From positions 1 through 64,000 of the forward strand of contig CAYFHO010000015.1 of NCBI GenBank assembly GCA_964342825.1: DNA of 64,000 nt, written 5' to 3'. The translations under genes and the position numbers were made by a program. This document shows, piece after piece, positions 43,289-53,445 of the stretch (position 1 is the stretch's first letter; the number at the start of each line of letters is the position of its first letter). This DNA comes from AAA164-E04 sp964342825 (GTDB lineage: Bacteria > Verrucomicrobiota > Verrucomicrobiia > Limisphaerales > AAA164-E04). The notes beneath the pieces are model-generated. The model was not told the origin of the DNA and did not search any database. It saw only the letters and a list, made by a program, of their open reading frames with translations.

Positions 43289-44167
43289 ATGATCCAGAAA
43301 CTTTCCCCCTGCAAAATCAATCTACTTCTCAATATCCTCGGCAAGCGAGAGGATGGCTTCCACGCCCTGGAAACCATCCTGATGCCTGTCCCTCTAAATG
43401 ACGAACTATACTTTGAAACAACATCACAAGGAGGCATCAAATTAACCATCGAAGGAGCCGATTTGAGTCCGGGAAGGGATAACTTGATCATCAGAGCAGC
43501 AGAATCGTTTTGTGATCATGCAAAAACCACCCAACATGTTTCGATCCACCTGAAAAAGAACATTCCAATGGAGGCAGGATTGGGAGGAGGCAGCTCAAAC
43601 GCCGCCATCACGCTTTTGGCGATGAATGAACTATCGGGACTACCCTTGGAATCTGAAACCTTGGTAAAGATCGCTGCGAGTTTAGGGTCGGATGTTCCAT
43701 TTTTTCTGCAAAGCAACCCTTCACTTGGTACGGGCCGCGGAGAAAAGATCACTTCTTTACCTCCCTTCAAGGCACTCAAGGGCAAAGCTTTGTTCTTGGT
43801 AAAACCTGATTTCGGAATATCAACGGGCTGGGCCTACACAAATCTTAAGAGGTTCCCTAAACTATTGAATGGCCAACCAGGCAGAGGAACAGAGCTTGTC
43901 AAGGCACTCGAATCCAGCGAGTTAAATCAAGCTGCACCTTTATTTTTTAACAGTCTGGAAGGTCCCGTACTTGAAAAATTCCCTATTCTACAACTTTTTC
44001 AAAACACACTATCTGACCTCGGAGCCGAGGTCACGCTCATGTCCGGCAGCGGATCCACCACTTTTGGCATTTTCCCTGATCTGGATGAGGCACGATCGGC
44101 AAAAGAAGGTTTCTGCCGAGATTTCGGCATGAATCACTGGATTCATACGACTACTTTGGATGGTTGA
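43289..44167 (+). CDS. ispE: 4-diphosphocytidyl-2-C-methyl-D-erythritol kinase IspE
   Basis: GHMP kinase of the MEP isoprenoid pathway; phosphorylates CDP-methylerythritol. It is about 292 residues from the ATG at 43289; the frame upstream overlaps the terminator. LSPCKINLLLNILGKREDGFHALETI is the N-terminal signature, PMEAGLGGGSSNAAITLL is the ATP-binding GHMP motif, ASLGSDVPFFLQ is motif 2, and LMSGSGSTTFGIF is the C-terminal motif. Confidence 0.95.
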   Translation: MIQKLSPCKINLLLNILGKREDGFHALETILMPVPLNDELYFETTSQGGIKLTIEGADLSPGRDNLIIRAAESFCDHAKTTQHVSIHLKKNIPMEAGLGGGSSNAAITLLAMNELSGLPLESETLVKIAASLGSDVPFFLQSNPSLGTGRGEKITSLPPFKALKGKALFLVKPDFGISTGWAYTNLKRFPKLLNGQPGRGTELVKALESSELNQAAPLFFNSLEGPVLEKFPILQLFQNTLSDLGAEVTLMSGSGSTTFGIFPDLDEARSAKEGFCRDFGMNHWIHTTTLDG

Positions 44168-44458
44168 TTTGCCAACTTGCTTTCAAATTAAGGTATTTCG
44201 CCCCCGATTCAGGCAGTTTTATCATATCCGGCTCAAATAGGGCATCCATGACTGACTTTCCGGAAAGATCCATTTGCGAAATTCGAAAGTACGCATATGT
44301 TATTACGTTCTTTTAATATTGGTCGCCCGGGGTAAGCCGGATGGCTCTGATGTAAATCGCTTAAGAATCCAAGGGGATCAACTGGCTTTGTTCAGAGGTC
44401 GTTTGATCGCAGAGGACTGGCTTCTCAAGCGATATTAGTTTCTAGATTTAAATGGTTT
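44168..44458. other. Intergenic region upstream of hsp20
   Basis: Almost 300 bases without a gene. It should hold the heat-shock promoter. I looked for a CIRCE element (TTAGCACTC-N9-GAGTGCTAA) and a classical sigma-32 box and saw neither. A short hairpin-rich leader cannot be judged without folding. Confidence 0.4.
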
Positions 44459-44881
44459 ATGGATTTCAATCAGTGGAACCCGGGGGAACGACGTAGTGAA
44501 TTTGCAGGTATCTCAGGTACGATGACTTCTATGTCAGACAGCAGTTGGTCACCAAATACGGATGTGTACGAAGTGGATGATGGGTTAATCATCCGAGTGG
44601 AGTTGTCTGGAATGCGCCGCGAAGACCTGCAACTCAAAGCCGAAGGCAACATGCTGCGCATCAGTGGAATGAGACCCGATGATCAGCGGCCTTCGCAAAG
44701 TAAATTTCTGCTCATGGAAATCAGTTTCGGACCCTTCGAAACCACGATAGAACTTCCTTCCGGTTACGATTTACAGGAAGCAAAGGCTTTGTATCAAAAT
44801 GGATTCCTTACGGTTGAGGTTCCCGCAGAACAAGACTCACCTTCCAAGAACATTGAAATTGGATCGATGGCTTCGGACTAG
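44459..44881 (+). CDS. Hsp20-family small heat shock protein
   Basis: 140 residues. The alpha-crystallin domain runs from about 36 to 130: SWSPNTDVYEVDDGLIIRVELSGMRREDLQLKAEGNMLRISGMR, then GPFETTIELPSGYDLQEAKALYQNGFLTVEVP with the A-x-x-x-G-x-L motif. ATP-independent chaperone that holds unfolding proteins as oligomers. It is a single gene with a leader of almost 300 bases. Confidence 0.93.
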   Translation: MDFNQWNPGERRSEFAGISGTMTSMSDSSWSPNTDVYEVDDGLIIRVELSGMRREDLQLKAEGNMLRISGMRPDDQRPSQSKFLLMEISFGPFETTIELPSGYDLQEAKALYQNGFLTVEVPAEQDSPSKNIEIGSMASD

Positions 44882-44911
44882 GAATCAACCTGTTTTCCCG
44901 AGCCAAAGTGA

Positions 44912-45799
44912 TCAGGTAGTGGTAATTTCAGCCTGAATTTTGGAGATCAGTGATTTTAGAGCCTGTCCATAATTGACGTAACTTTCGTATATTTCCTGAT
45001 CGCTCGCCTTTTTGGAATCATCATGGAAGACCACCGCAAGGTGAGGTTCAATGGAGATGCCGGCGTCATATCCTGACTGTAGAGCGTCCTTCAATATACG
45101 ATGAACGGCACCGTCTCCCTCTCCTGGCAACGTATAATCAGCATCGTTTTTGGCAGGATCCCATATGGCATCCTTCACATGGATGTGAACGGAATGCTGC
45201 TTCACATGTGTCCAGAATTCCCAGGGATCTTGCTTGGGCTGCGGTGCCGGTTTGCTCCGGTCGTCGTTAAACACAGGATTGGCGGTATCAAAAACCCATT
45301 GCAATCCTGGAACGTTTTCAAGCAGCTTTAGCGCATGCTGCCAGCTCATCCCGCCATAATTCATGCAATTTTCATGAACAGGCTGAAGACCTGCATCCAG
45401 AAACCGATTGGTGATCTCCCTTAAGCGTCGAAAACGCTCTTCTTCCATCTGATCTTCACCCTCACGAACGGCATAGCTCATGATTCGGACATATTTGGTT
45501 CCAAGACGCTTCATGCGGGGAATGCATCGTTCAACTTCGGAAAGATCAAATGGATCGTCGATTTTTTTGCCCCAGTTGGCAATGGTCGATCCAAAACAGT
45601 AAACACCCACGCCCGATTCCTTCAGTTTTTTCTCCACTACATCAAAGGCTTCGTCGGGAATATCGTGTAAATTACCTTTAGGAAATCCAGGGACCTCAAC
45701 GGTTCGCGCTTCAATGGTGTTCCATCCCAATTCCTTGGTTGCTTTGATCTGAGTATCGATGAGCGCTCCGGCTTCATCTGCTATGCCTGTGAGAATCAT
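44912..45799 (-). CDS. Sugar phosphate isomerase/epimerase (TIM barrel)
   Basis: 295 residues, xylose-isomerase-like barrel. Metal-site strings are VHENCMNYGG, FDTANP, HIHVKDAIWD and GISIEPHLAV. GLQWVFDTANP and the VHIHVKD strand are typical of this family, whose members act on ketoses or inositol derivatives. A Uma2-family gene lies nine bases upstream on the same strand. The exact substrate cannot be read from sequence. Confidence 0.87.
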   Translation of the reverse strand: MILTGIADEAGALIDTQIKATKELGWNTIEARTVEVPGFPKGNLHDIPDEAFDVVEKKLKESGVGVYCFGSTIANWGKKIDDPFDLSEVERCIPRMKRLGTKYVRIMSYAVREGEDQMEEERFRRLREITNRFLDAGLQPVHENCMNYGGMSWQHALKLLENVPGLQWVFDTANPVFNDDRSKPAPQPKQDPWEFWTHVKQHSVHIHVKDAIWDPAKNDADYTLPGEGDGAVHRILKDALQSGYDAGISIEPHLAVVFHDDSKKASDQEIYESYVNYGQALKSLISKIQAEITTT

Positions 45800-45808
45800 G
45801 ATTTTGAA

Positions 45809-46432
45809 TTATGCTTTGACGACGGGTTGTGGAGGTTTGTTGGTTGCAGGAGCCTGTCCATGCGGAACGGTTGTGTTGGCATACACTTCGCTGAGAGGAA
45901 GTTGACACTTGATGGATGTCAGTTGCAACACGCCATCTTCGCCCTCAACCGTTTTAAGCATCCAGGAACCGTTGGGTTGCCGGGTGTATTGATCAGCCAA
46001 CCAGGTTTCCTGCGAAACAAGTATATACTCTGATAAAGAATCCAGTTGACGATAATGCCAAAATTTCCCACCACGATCCCAGGCTGCGGTGGTATCTGAA
46101 AGAACTTCGATTAAAATCTTTGGATTAACCAAAGTATCCTGCAGATCATCTTCAAACTGGGCAGGGCCGTGCACGACCGAGACATCAGGGTGAGCATAAA
46201 GGCTGGTCGGGGGCACCTTTAAGCGCATTCCACAATTGAGGACGTGGTTTTCAGAATTCTTCAATCGATGGCGTAGTTCACCCGATATGTTGGTGGCAAT
46301 CAACCAATGAAGGTGAGAACCTCCTGCAATGGCATAAACACCACCATTCAACCATTCAGCCCTGAGGCCCGCGTGGCGCTCCATGGCGACAAACTCGCTG
46401 GAAGCCATTTTTGTTCTGGGATCTGGATTCAT
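45809..46432 (-). CDS. Uma2-family (DUF820) putative endonuclease
   Basis: 207 residues. The DUF820/Uma2 restriction-endonuclease-like fold is shown by EWLNGGVYAIAGGSHLHWLI near the N-terminus, YAHPDVSVVHG, PKILIEVLSDTTAAWDRGGKFWHYRQLDSLSEYILVSQE and the C-terminal LPLSEVYANT. The PD, E-V and following residues fit a PD-(D/E)xK core. The biological role of this family, very common in cyanobacteria and PVC bacteria, is not established. It is divergent from the sigma-fusion gene. Confidence 0.85.
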   Translation of the reverse strand: MNPDPRTKMASSEFVAMERHAGLRAEWLNGGVYAIAGGSHLHWLIATNISGELRHRLKNSENHVLNCGMRLKVPPTSLYAHPDVSVVHGPAQFEDDLQDTLVNPKILIEVLSDTTAAWDRGGKFWHYRQLDSLSEYILVSQETWLADQYTRQPNGSWMLKTVEGEDGVLQLTSIKCQLPLSEVYANTTVPHGQAPATNKPPQPVVKA

Positions 46433-46617
46433 CTTAGACGCTTTGTTGTGTCAGCAGACTCTTATACATGAACCACAACCAAGAATCGAGGTGTAAAATA
46501 TGCAAAATGCACTGCAGTATAATTCGAGCAATCGGACCGGTTATGAATATTTCCTCCAAAAATGATAGGTACCTTGTAACCTTTTGCTAACGACGATGTC
46601 TTGGGGGTAAAGTTGGA

Positions 46618-49338
46618 ATGGATTCCGGAACAGCAGATAGAATCATTGAAGACGCAGATGTCATTCGGGATGTGCTGGCTGGTCGACGTGATCAGTTTCA
46701 GGAATTGATATTTCGGTATGCAGACAAGGTTTATGCCGTTGCCTGGAGCCGGCTGGGGGACCGCCACCTGGCAGAAGAAGTGGTCCAGGAGACCTTCATT
46801 CAGGGTTTTCAGCAACTTCACCGACTCAAAGATACCGACAAATTCCTGCCCTGGATAAGCGCCATCGCCCGTAACAGGGCAATCAATCAGGGCATGCGTT
46901 TTCGCAACGAACTAAAGAGACGTGAACGATGGGCCTTGGAACAGACAGCTTCTGATGGTAACCCAACTTCGGATGCGGATACCGATTCGGTCAACAAGGA
47001 GACCTTGCGCGCAACATTGGCATCCATGAAGGGACTACATCGTGAATGCCTGACAATGTTCTATCTTCAAGGCAAAAGTGTCGACGAAGCTTCAAAAACG
47101 TTGGGTATTTCCACTAGCAATTTCAAAACACGCCTCCATCGTGCTCGCGCCGCGCTGCGTAGCAAGCTGGAAAGTGTACTGGAAACCGAACTAAACCGAT
47201 TCAAACCTTCAGACCAAGTGCGTCACGGCATCATGGCTGTGATTCTAGCAAAAACAAGCAGCGGATCGGGATTTAAGGCTATGGGAACCTGGTTGTCGAC
47301 GATCCCATTCTTTTCAAACCTCTTCCTCCTGGTTCAGTTAGTGGTTATGATTCCTGGTTTTCTGCTGGCTAAATGGACCCTTAAACAACACTTGGACAAT
47401 TTCAGGGATCAAGAGGGGTATCGAGCAAAAATACTGCGAACAAATACCCGCAATATTTATTGGAGCGTTGTGGTGATCGCCCTTTGTTACCTGGCATTCA
47501 CATTCCAAATGGATCGAGTGATTATTTTGGGGACGTTTTATTTGATCTTTCTGGCGTATTCGATTGCCTACGTGGTTCAGTACTGTGTTCTAAAGTATCA
47601 GTTTCCACCGGCCATCTACCTCGGTTTTGGTGTGTTTTTAATCTGCATAGGTATGGCGGTTTATGATGCTTCATTCCATTCTTTGATCTTAGTTCCATCT
47701 GGATATTTGATAGTATTAAGCGGGTTTCCTTCGAGATTTAAGGGTGGTGAGGGGCGATTGGATCATTCTATTTTTTTGCGAATTTCAGATTTAATGAGGC
47801 AAAGCAAACCTGACCTCCCCAAACCTCTCAATAAATCATTTCCACCTACAACCACTTTCATCAAATCGTTTATCGAATTCCTTTCGAGTAACAGCAATTT
47901 GATTTCCATGCGGAGAGAAGTAGATGGAGTACGCACTTGGACACATCCCGTACAGGCCTCGGGATTGAAACTCATGTTCGCGCCATTTTTCCGAGGAGGG
48001 ATGTCAACTTTGTTCTTCGGAAACAATGGGACCATCAAAGCAAAATTAGGGAAAAAGGATCGAGGCGATTTGATCAGATTAGGATTAATTGGAGAGAATG
48101 ATGAGGAGGTTGCCTTTTTGGAAGAAAAGACAGAAAGCGTTCTGCATCAAGCATGGGGTTTTTGGTCTAATGGGCAAATAGAAATGGCAAAATTTGCTCT
48201 GGGTTACGAACACGAGTCCCAGATCTTTAAACAACCTCCAGAGCGGTTATTGGGAAATCGATTCAGATGGGCTGTCACAATAACGTTGGGAGTTTTGATG
48301 ATGTTGCTCGGGGGGTGGCAGCATTTAAATCTGAATTGGAGAACTCCGTTTGAAGTGAAACGCATGCGCAAACCCAACATTACCGAAGCAGAGGCGAAGG
48401 CATATATTCATGATTTTCTCAGCGATAAGGTTCCCTCCCAGGTCATTCGGAAACGATTGCTGGATCGTATATCCAACGCATCGGTGGTGCCTCCGGCTGA
48501 TTGGCTAACGGAAGAAAACAAACAAAAGATCCGAGAGTATTTGGATACGTTTAAAGGTATTGATGCAGAAACCATCAAGTTCAAACGCATAAACAACGAT
48601 TTCAGCATCGATGATCTAGAATATTACAATAGATTTCAATTACCATTGGAATCTTTGTTTGATTTGGAATTCATCAAAGAAATCGATTGGAATGAGAAAA
48701 TAAGCAATCTTCATCCCAGCTGGAAAAGTCATGATTTTTTCTGGGTAAATGACAACATTTTCGCCGATTCATTGTACCGAAAGTTGAAAACCTATTCCAA
48801 ATACGTCGATTTGAAGCAGCTCGATTTTACGGCTGCACATCAGAGGTTAATCAAAATGCAATGTTTGGATACCTCCCGGGATTTTGCAGAATACAAGAGG
48901 GTCGATACAAAAAAAGTTCACGGACTTTTTCTAGGAAACTTCTCACCTCTACATGATACCTGGACGGTATTATCGGTGATGGAAATGACTGGAGGTTTGG
49001 ATAAAATCGACAAAGAGGCATGCATCGAAGGCATTCTCAGATTGCACTACGGCGGCGGCAGATTTTATTTAAGAGCCGCAGCGTCCAAGAAGCATATGAA
49101 TAACGGGGCATATGATACCTGGCTGGCCTTTCAATCCCTACGTATCCTGAACGCGCTGAACCGGGTAGATGATCTTACCGAATGGGAATTCCTCCTTCCA
49201 TTTAAGATTCCCGTATCATCAGGCAGATCCAAGGATTTCGAATTGAATGGGCATCATTGGAACGACGTCGAAGCCTTCCTGATGCAAAAACAATTTGATA
49301 CTTATGTCCAAAACCTCGGGATGGATCAGCAACTTTGA
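46618..49338 (+). CDS. ECF sigma factor fused to a membrane and toroid-like domain
   Basis: A 906-residue protein with three parts. Residues 1-195 are an ECF sigma factor: region 2 (DQFQELIFRYADKVYAVAWSRLG, EEVVQETFIQGFQQL, WISAIARNRAIN) and region 4 (GLHRECLTMFYLQGKSVDEASKTLGIS). Residues about 225-375 hold four or five membrane helices, and another lies near 555-575. Residues about 590-906 are soluble; HDTWTVLSVMEMTGGLDKID (from about 779), LHYGGGRF and YDTWLAFQSLRILNAL (from about 832) resemble prenyltransferase/squalene-cyclase-type alpha-toroid repeats. It is one uninterrupted frame with no frameshift. A membrane-tethered, ligand- or lipid-sensing sigma factor is the likely design (inference). 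Confidence 0.9.
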   Translation: MDSGTADRIIEDADVIRDVLAGRRDQFQELIFRYADKVYAVAWSRLGDRHLAEEVVQETFIQGFQQLHRLKDTDKFLPWISAIARNRAINQGMRFRNELKRRERWALEQTASDGNPTSDADTDSVNKETLRATLASMKGLHRECLTMFYLQGKSVDEASKTLGISTSNFKTRLHRARAALRSKLESVLETELNRFKPSDQVRHGIMAVILAKTSSGSGFKAMGTWLSTIPFFSNLFLLVQLVVMIPGFLLAKWTLKQHLDNFRDQEGYRAKILRTNTRNIYWSVVVIALCYLAFTFQMDRVIILGTFYLIFLAYSIAYVVQYCVLKYQFPPAIYLGFGVFLICIGMAVYDASFHSLILVPSGYLIVLSGFPSRFKGGEGRLDHSIFLRISDLMRQSKPDLPKPLNKSFPPTTTFIKSFIEFLSSNSNLISMRREVDGVRTWTHPVQASGLKLMFAPFFRGGMSTLFFGNNGTIKAKLGKKDRGDLIRLGLIGENDEEVAFLEEKTESVLHQAWGFWSNGQIEMAKFALGYEHESQIFKQPPERLLGNRFRWAVTITLGVLMMLLGGWQHLNLNWRTPFEVKRMRKPNITEAEAKAYIHDFLSDKVPSQVIRKRLLDRISNASVVPPADWLTEENKQKIREYLDTFKGIDAETIKFKRINNDFSIDDLEYYNRFQLPLESLFDLEFIKEIDWNEKISNLHPSWKSHDFFWVNDNIFADSLYRKLKTYSKYVDLKQLDFTAAHQRLIKMQCLDTSRDFAEYKRVDTKKVHGLFLGNFSPLHDTWTVLSVMEMTGGLDKIDKEACIEGILRLHYGGGRFYLRAAASKKHMNNGAYDTWLAFQSLRILNALNRVDDLTEWEFLLPFKIPVSSGRSKDFELNGHHWNDVEAFLMQKQFDTYVQNLGMDQQL

Positions 49339-49535
49339 AATTTCAAACATTTGTCACACATTTGGAATGATCAATCGATAAAACTTGTTTACACAATCGT
49401 TTCTCAAGCTGCAAAAATAGTATCAAAACGGACAAACATCCACAGGCAATATGAAACAGAGTTTGAAAGAAGAATGCTGTGCGATTGTTCCCTGCATTTT
49501 CTGAATACAGGGAACATCTCGTTGATTCGATTTTG

Positions 49536-50693
49536 TTATCGATTAAAAGAACTGGCGAAATCCTCACCCGAAACTTCCACGACTTTCTTCTCGTGTGTGG
49601 ATTCTTTGATCAGGTTGTTGAGTTTGTCTTCAAAAGCGCCCCCATCCATGGGCATTTGGATGGTTTGGTCTACCAGTGAGGAATAGAGTAAGACATTGGC
49701 CAGTTCGACAGAGTTGAGTCCATCGGTGCCGGGGGCAATCAATTCCTCGCCTTCACGGATGGCATTCACAAAATTCCGCATCAATATCGCATGTGGCAAC
49801 ACCGCATTATCAAAGGGGATGTCCACATTCCAAACCTCCGGCTTGGAAAACCCTATTTTCGAATTCTTGCTGTGCTCGATCATGCAATTCTCATTTCGAG
49901 TGAAATGGATCTGATCATTTTCGAGGACCATCTTTCCTCGTGTACCTGCAATCTCAAAGCGGTTCGAACCGGGTGCTTCGCCTGTGGAGGAAATGAATAC
50001 TCCGGTCGCGCCGTTGGGGTATTCCAGGTAAGCAGTCACATTATCTTCGACTTCGATGTCATGGAATCGTCCCAGTTGGGCAAAGCTGCGGACTTTGCTG
50101 GGCATTCCAACCAACCACTGCAAAGCATCCAGCTGATGCAAGCATTGGTTCAATAGGACTCCTCCTCCTTCACCTTTCCAGGTGGCGCGCCATCCTCCGG
50201 AAGCATAATAGGCCTCGGTGCGATACCAATCCGTGATGATCCAGTTGATTCGAACGATCTCACCCAACTCACCGTCATCAATCAATTTTTTGATCTTGAG
50301 ATATCTGGGTTCCGTCCTCAGTTGAAACATCGCACCAAAGACAATGTCCGGATGCTTCCTGGCAACTTCAATCAAGCGTTCACCGTCGGCTTTGTGGGCA
50401 GATATGGGTTTTTCCACCATGAGATGAACACCACTTTCGAAAGCACAAATACCAAGAGACGTGTGCTGGTAATGTGGAGTTGCAACGAGCACCGCATCAA
50501 TAGCGCCACTCTTGATCATCTCAACCCCATCGCTGAAAATTTTAGCGCGGTCTTTATACGCGTCCAATTTATGTGGAGAGGTACTGCAAACGGCAGCCAG
50601 CTCCGCATGGGCAACTTCTCCTTTGAGAAGGTAATCCGCATGATACTTGCCCATATTTCCCATTCCAATGATACCAATCCTGACTTTGTCCAT
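49536..50693 (-). CDS. Gfo/Idh/MocA family oxidoreductase
   Basis: 385 residues. N-terminal Rossmann fold with GIIGMGNMGKYH, then VATPHYQHTSLGICAFESGVHLMVEKPISAHK, the EKP motif with the catalytic-site Lys. The C-terminal domain has GGWRATWKGEGGGVLLNQCLHQLDALQWLVG, including the conserved HxLD-type His. NAD(P)-dependent dehydrogenase acting on sugars or sugar acids. It follows the PEP-CTERM gene after an 87-base gap on the same strand and could be read through, but a separate promoter is possible. Confidence 0.92.
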   Translation of the reverse strand: MDKVRIGIIGMGNMGKYHADYLLKGEVAHAELAAVCSTSPHKLDAYKDRAKIFSDGVEMIKSGAIDAVLVATPHYQHTSLGICAFESGVHLMVEKPISAHKADGERLIEVARKHPDIVFGAMFQLRTEPRYLKIKKLIDDGELGEIVRINWIITDWYRTEAYYASGGWRATWKGEGGGVLLNQCLHQLDALQWLVGMPSKVRSFAQLGRFHDIEVEDNVTAYLEYPNGATGVFISSTGEAPGSNRFEIAGTRGKMVLENDQIHFTRNENCMIEHSKNSKIGFSKPEVWNVDIPFDNAVLPHAILMRNFVNAIREGEELIAPGTDGLNSVELANVLLYSSLVDQTIQMPMDGGAFEDKLNNLIKESTHEKKVVEVSGEDFASSFNR

Positions 50694-50780
50694 AGGTCGT
50701 TTCGTTCAATAAGTTTGAAGTGTCTATGAAGACAGTATCCCGCGACAAGGTTTCTGCGGGCAAGTTCTTTATTGGAAGAT

Positions 50781-53444
50781 CTACGATTGAAATTGTGTAC
50801 GATGCCTCACCAACCTCCATCTTAAGTAAAAAGCCAAAACACCCAAAATCAAAAGAGCCACAGTCCCGGGCTCAGGAATGCTGGGCACAGTTTCGACTGG
50901 TACTGGCACCAAGCCCATTTCGTTGTATTGTTCAATGGTTTCCAATACGACTGCTCCAGTGACAGGTGTAACCAACTGATGCCTGGAAGCCAATTGAATT
51001 GCTGAGTCCACTCGTTTTTTTGCACGTAAATGATTCACCGCTTCATAGGCCCATAATCGCTCAATGTGGCGTGTTACCTGAGGCATTGTTTCCAAACCTT
51101 GCACCTTATCTTTTCTTTGATGAAGACGTGCAAATTCGTAAGCAGGTTCACCTGCAGACGGTGAGTTCGCCCAACGCTCTAATGTCGCTCCCAGGCCCTC
51201 ATACTTTGGAGCCCTGGAGGCATGCAGATCGTCGAAAGCTTCCATGATTCGGTTTGGGCCACTTTCCATTGCGTAGGAAACCAACTGAATCTCACCTCGA
51301 GAACGTTCCATGCGCTGGAGTATCGATGCGATATCACCAAACACAGAAGGCTGAGGCCCATGAATCCACCATATGGTGTCTGCTCCCATCTCAAGGGCCA
51401 CATCCCAGGCAGAAGTCAAAGCGAGCAAGTTATCCTGCCCACCGATTGGTGTCGTGGTCGAAAGTTGCGAACGAACCTCACTGAGATTGAACACAACGGG
51501 ATTGCGATCTGAATCCATGAATGCGGGAAGGTCGGAAGCAACGATCACTCGCACGTTTTCCAATTTTTCCAAGTTGGATAAGGCTTCGCGGATTTCCGTG
51601 AAGTGAGCAGACATGGACACAGAACCATCCACGACGACGACGGTGGATTGAATAGTTTCTGGTTTCGATTCTATGAGCCTTTGAATCACTACATGGTCTT
51701 CCTCCATTGCCTCTGTCCATACCTCGGTCACCTCCTCGGGTCGAACAACCTGGATCGTGCTTTTAGCCGTCAGCAGTTCACTATCCTTCAGCTTTCCCTG
51801 AAGAGTGAAATCGCCCTCTTTGAGGGATCCTTGCCTGAATAAAGTTGGATCAGCTTCAAGTGCTGAACGTGATTCGATCCATACGGTGTGCTTGAGATCT
51901 GGTTTTAAATTGAAATTACGTTCCACCATGGCTGGCAATCGAAAACGCCCATTGGTTAAATCCAACATATCCAACGGTGCAGTGATCCCAAACCGAATTT
52001 TCATTTTGCCTCCGTCCGCGGGTACGGGAAAACATTGCACCAGGACTTGATCCGGCCCTGAAGTAGTAACCAGGACCGGATCGCGCCTGCGTTCAACGGC
52101 AATTTTTTGATATGCCTTTCGCGTTTTCTCACGGGAAGCAAAAGCTGCTTCGCGTTCTTCTCCATTCACCCAGAGAGTTAATCTGGAAACGACCCCGCCG
52201 GGCGGCAGCTGGATTTGAGTCCGAGCTTCACGCGCTCTTGAAGCTTGGTTCTCAAATTCCATAGTCCATTCCGTATACGAAGTGGCGGAGGATGTTTCGA
52301 CACGGCTGTCCATTCTGGAGCTGATCATTTTCAAGCCACGGACGCGTCCGGCGACAGCCGTTCCGCCCAAGGCTGAGTCGAAATCCCATGTAAACTCCTC
52401 GTCCAACATGCTCCAACGCCCCTGGCGAGTGTAGAGACTGGGAGGTTTCACCGCATTGAAAGGTTTACCGGTCACTCGATAATAGATCCTTCGAGCGTCT
52501 TCTTGAGTCACTTTATCACTTGAAAGAACAAACCAGGAACTGACATCGAAAACACGGCGTGGTCTTTCATAGCAGGCTTTCAACATGATCTCTTCGTTCC
52601 CAAAGGAACGGAGCCATCGAATGCCACGGTCATTGGTGGAGACCTCTTCTGAATCGGCCCATCGCAGTCCAACTCGAGTCATGAAACTTGGGGCTTCCAG
52701 TAAAAATAATACGCAGACGGCCATGGAGAAACCGGACCAAAACAACCGACGCTTCATAAAGGAGGATTCGATCCGATCGCTGCATTGAGCCCAGATCACA
52801 AAACCTGAAAGGCAGGTCGCCAAAGGTGTCAATGGCAGTAATCCGAGGCCAAAATAAATTGTCGTGATAATTCCAATGGGCAACAAGGGTATGAACAGGA
52901 TGGTATAGATCAAACTCACCCCTAAATTGAATATCACACCCAAAGAAATCCAATTGGGAAGAGCACTGCAACTGTTGTTCAGTCGCGATAAGGCCAGCAA
53001 ATTAATCGCTGGAATGCCAAACATAACCAAACCATGCCAAACCGAAGGAACAGGATCGAATATAATGGCAGTACACATCCTGGTTGAAAACTCGATGATT
53101 AAAGCAACCAGAGGCCACAGAACCGCAGTGAAGGTAAGAAGCCCAAGTTTGAATTTGGATCCGGATTCGGACTGCGTTTGATTCCCTGAACTCAAGGCTA
53201 CGACTTCTTTGGGATCAGCCCGATCTTCATTGGAATCTCCCAGGTCTCCTATGCGAGTCAGGATGGACTTCAATTGATCTGCATCCAAAACGGTTAATCC
53301 TGCTGAATGGATTTCTTCATCCACATGGCGTTTCAGATCTTCCTCCACCTCAGCAGCATCAGCTTCCGACCCATTGAGTTGTTTTCGCAAACGCTGGCCA
53401 TAAGCTTTCCATTCGGCCTTTGCCGATTCTGTCCATTTTGCCAT
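50781..53444 (-). CDS. HAAS-VIT-VWA membrane protein with a PEP-CTERM sorting signal
   Basis: 887 residues. Residues about 1-75 are a HAAS-like prefix (RLRKQLNGSEADAAEVEEDLKRHVDEEI), about 100-265 hold four or five membrane helices, about 395-510 a VIT domain (WVNGEEREAAFASREKTRKAY, QVLVQCFPVPADG), and about 600-730 a VWA-like domain (VVVVDGSVSMSAH, a partial MIDAS D-x-S-x-S). A late segment ASRHQLVTPVTGAVVLE is typical of the VIT sorting-system family. The C-terminus is IPEPGTVALL, a hydrophobic helix and an Arg-rich tail (858-887): a PEP-CTERM signal for exosortase processing. The gene follows padR after one base, matching the usual PadR-HAAS pairing. Confidence 0.9.
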   Translation of the reverse strand: MAKWTESAKAEWKAYGQRLRKQLNGSEADAAEVEEDLKRHVDEEIHSAGLTVLDADQLKSILTRIGDLGDSNEDRADPKEVVALSSGNQTQSESGSKFKLGLLTFTAVLWPLVALIIEFSTRMCTAIIFDPVPSVWHGLVMFGIPAINLLALSRLNNSCSALPNWISLGVIFNLGVSLIYTILFIPLLPIGIITTIYFGLGLLPLTPLATCLSGFVIWAQCSDRIESSFMKRRLFWSGFSMAVCVLFLLEAPSFMTRVGLRWADSEEVSTNDRGIRWLRSFGNEEIMLKACYERPRRVFDVSSWFVLSSDKVTQEDARRIYYRVTGKPFNAVKPPSLYTRQGRWSMLDEEFTWDFDSALGGTAVAGRVRGLKMISSRMDSRVETSSATSYTEWTMEFENQASRAREARTQIQLPPGGVVSRLTLWVNGEEREAAFASREKTRKAYQKIAVERRRDPVLVTTSGPDQVLVQCFPVPADGGKMKIRFGITAPLDMLDLTNGRFRLPAMVERNFNLKPDLKHTVWIESRSALEADPTLFRQGSLKEGDFTLQGKLKDSELLTAKSTIQVVRPEEVTEVWTEAMEEDHVVIQRLIESKPETIQSTVVVVDGSVSMSAHFTEIREALSNLEKLENVRVIVASDLPAFMDSDRNPVVFNLSEVRSQLSTTTPIGGQDNLLALTSAWDVALEMGADTIWWIHGPQPSVFGDIASILQRMERSRGEIQLVSYAMESGPNRIMEAFDDLHASRAPKYEGLGATLERWANSPSAGEPAYEFARLHQRKDKVQGLETMPQVTRHIERLWAYEAVNHLRAKKRVDSAIQLASRHQLVTPVTGAVVLETIEQYNEMGLVPVPVETVPSIPEPGTVALLILGVLAFYLRWRLVRHRTQFQS

Positions 53445-53445
53445 A

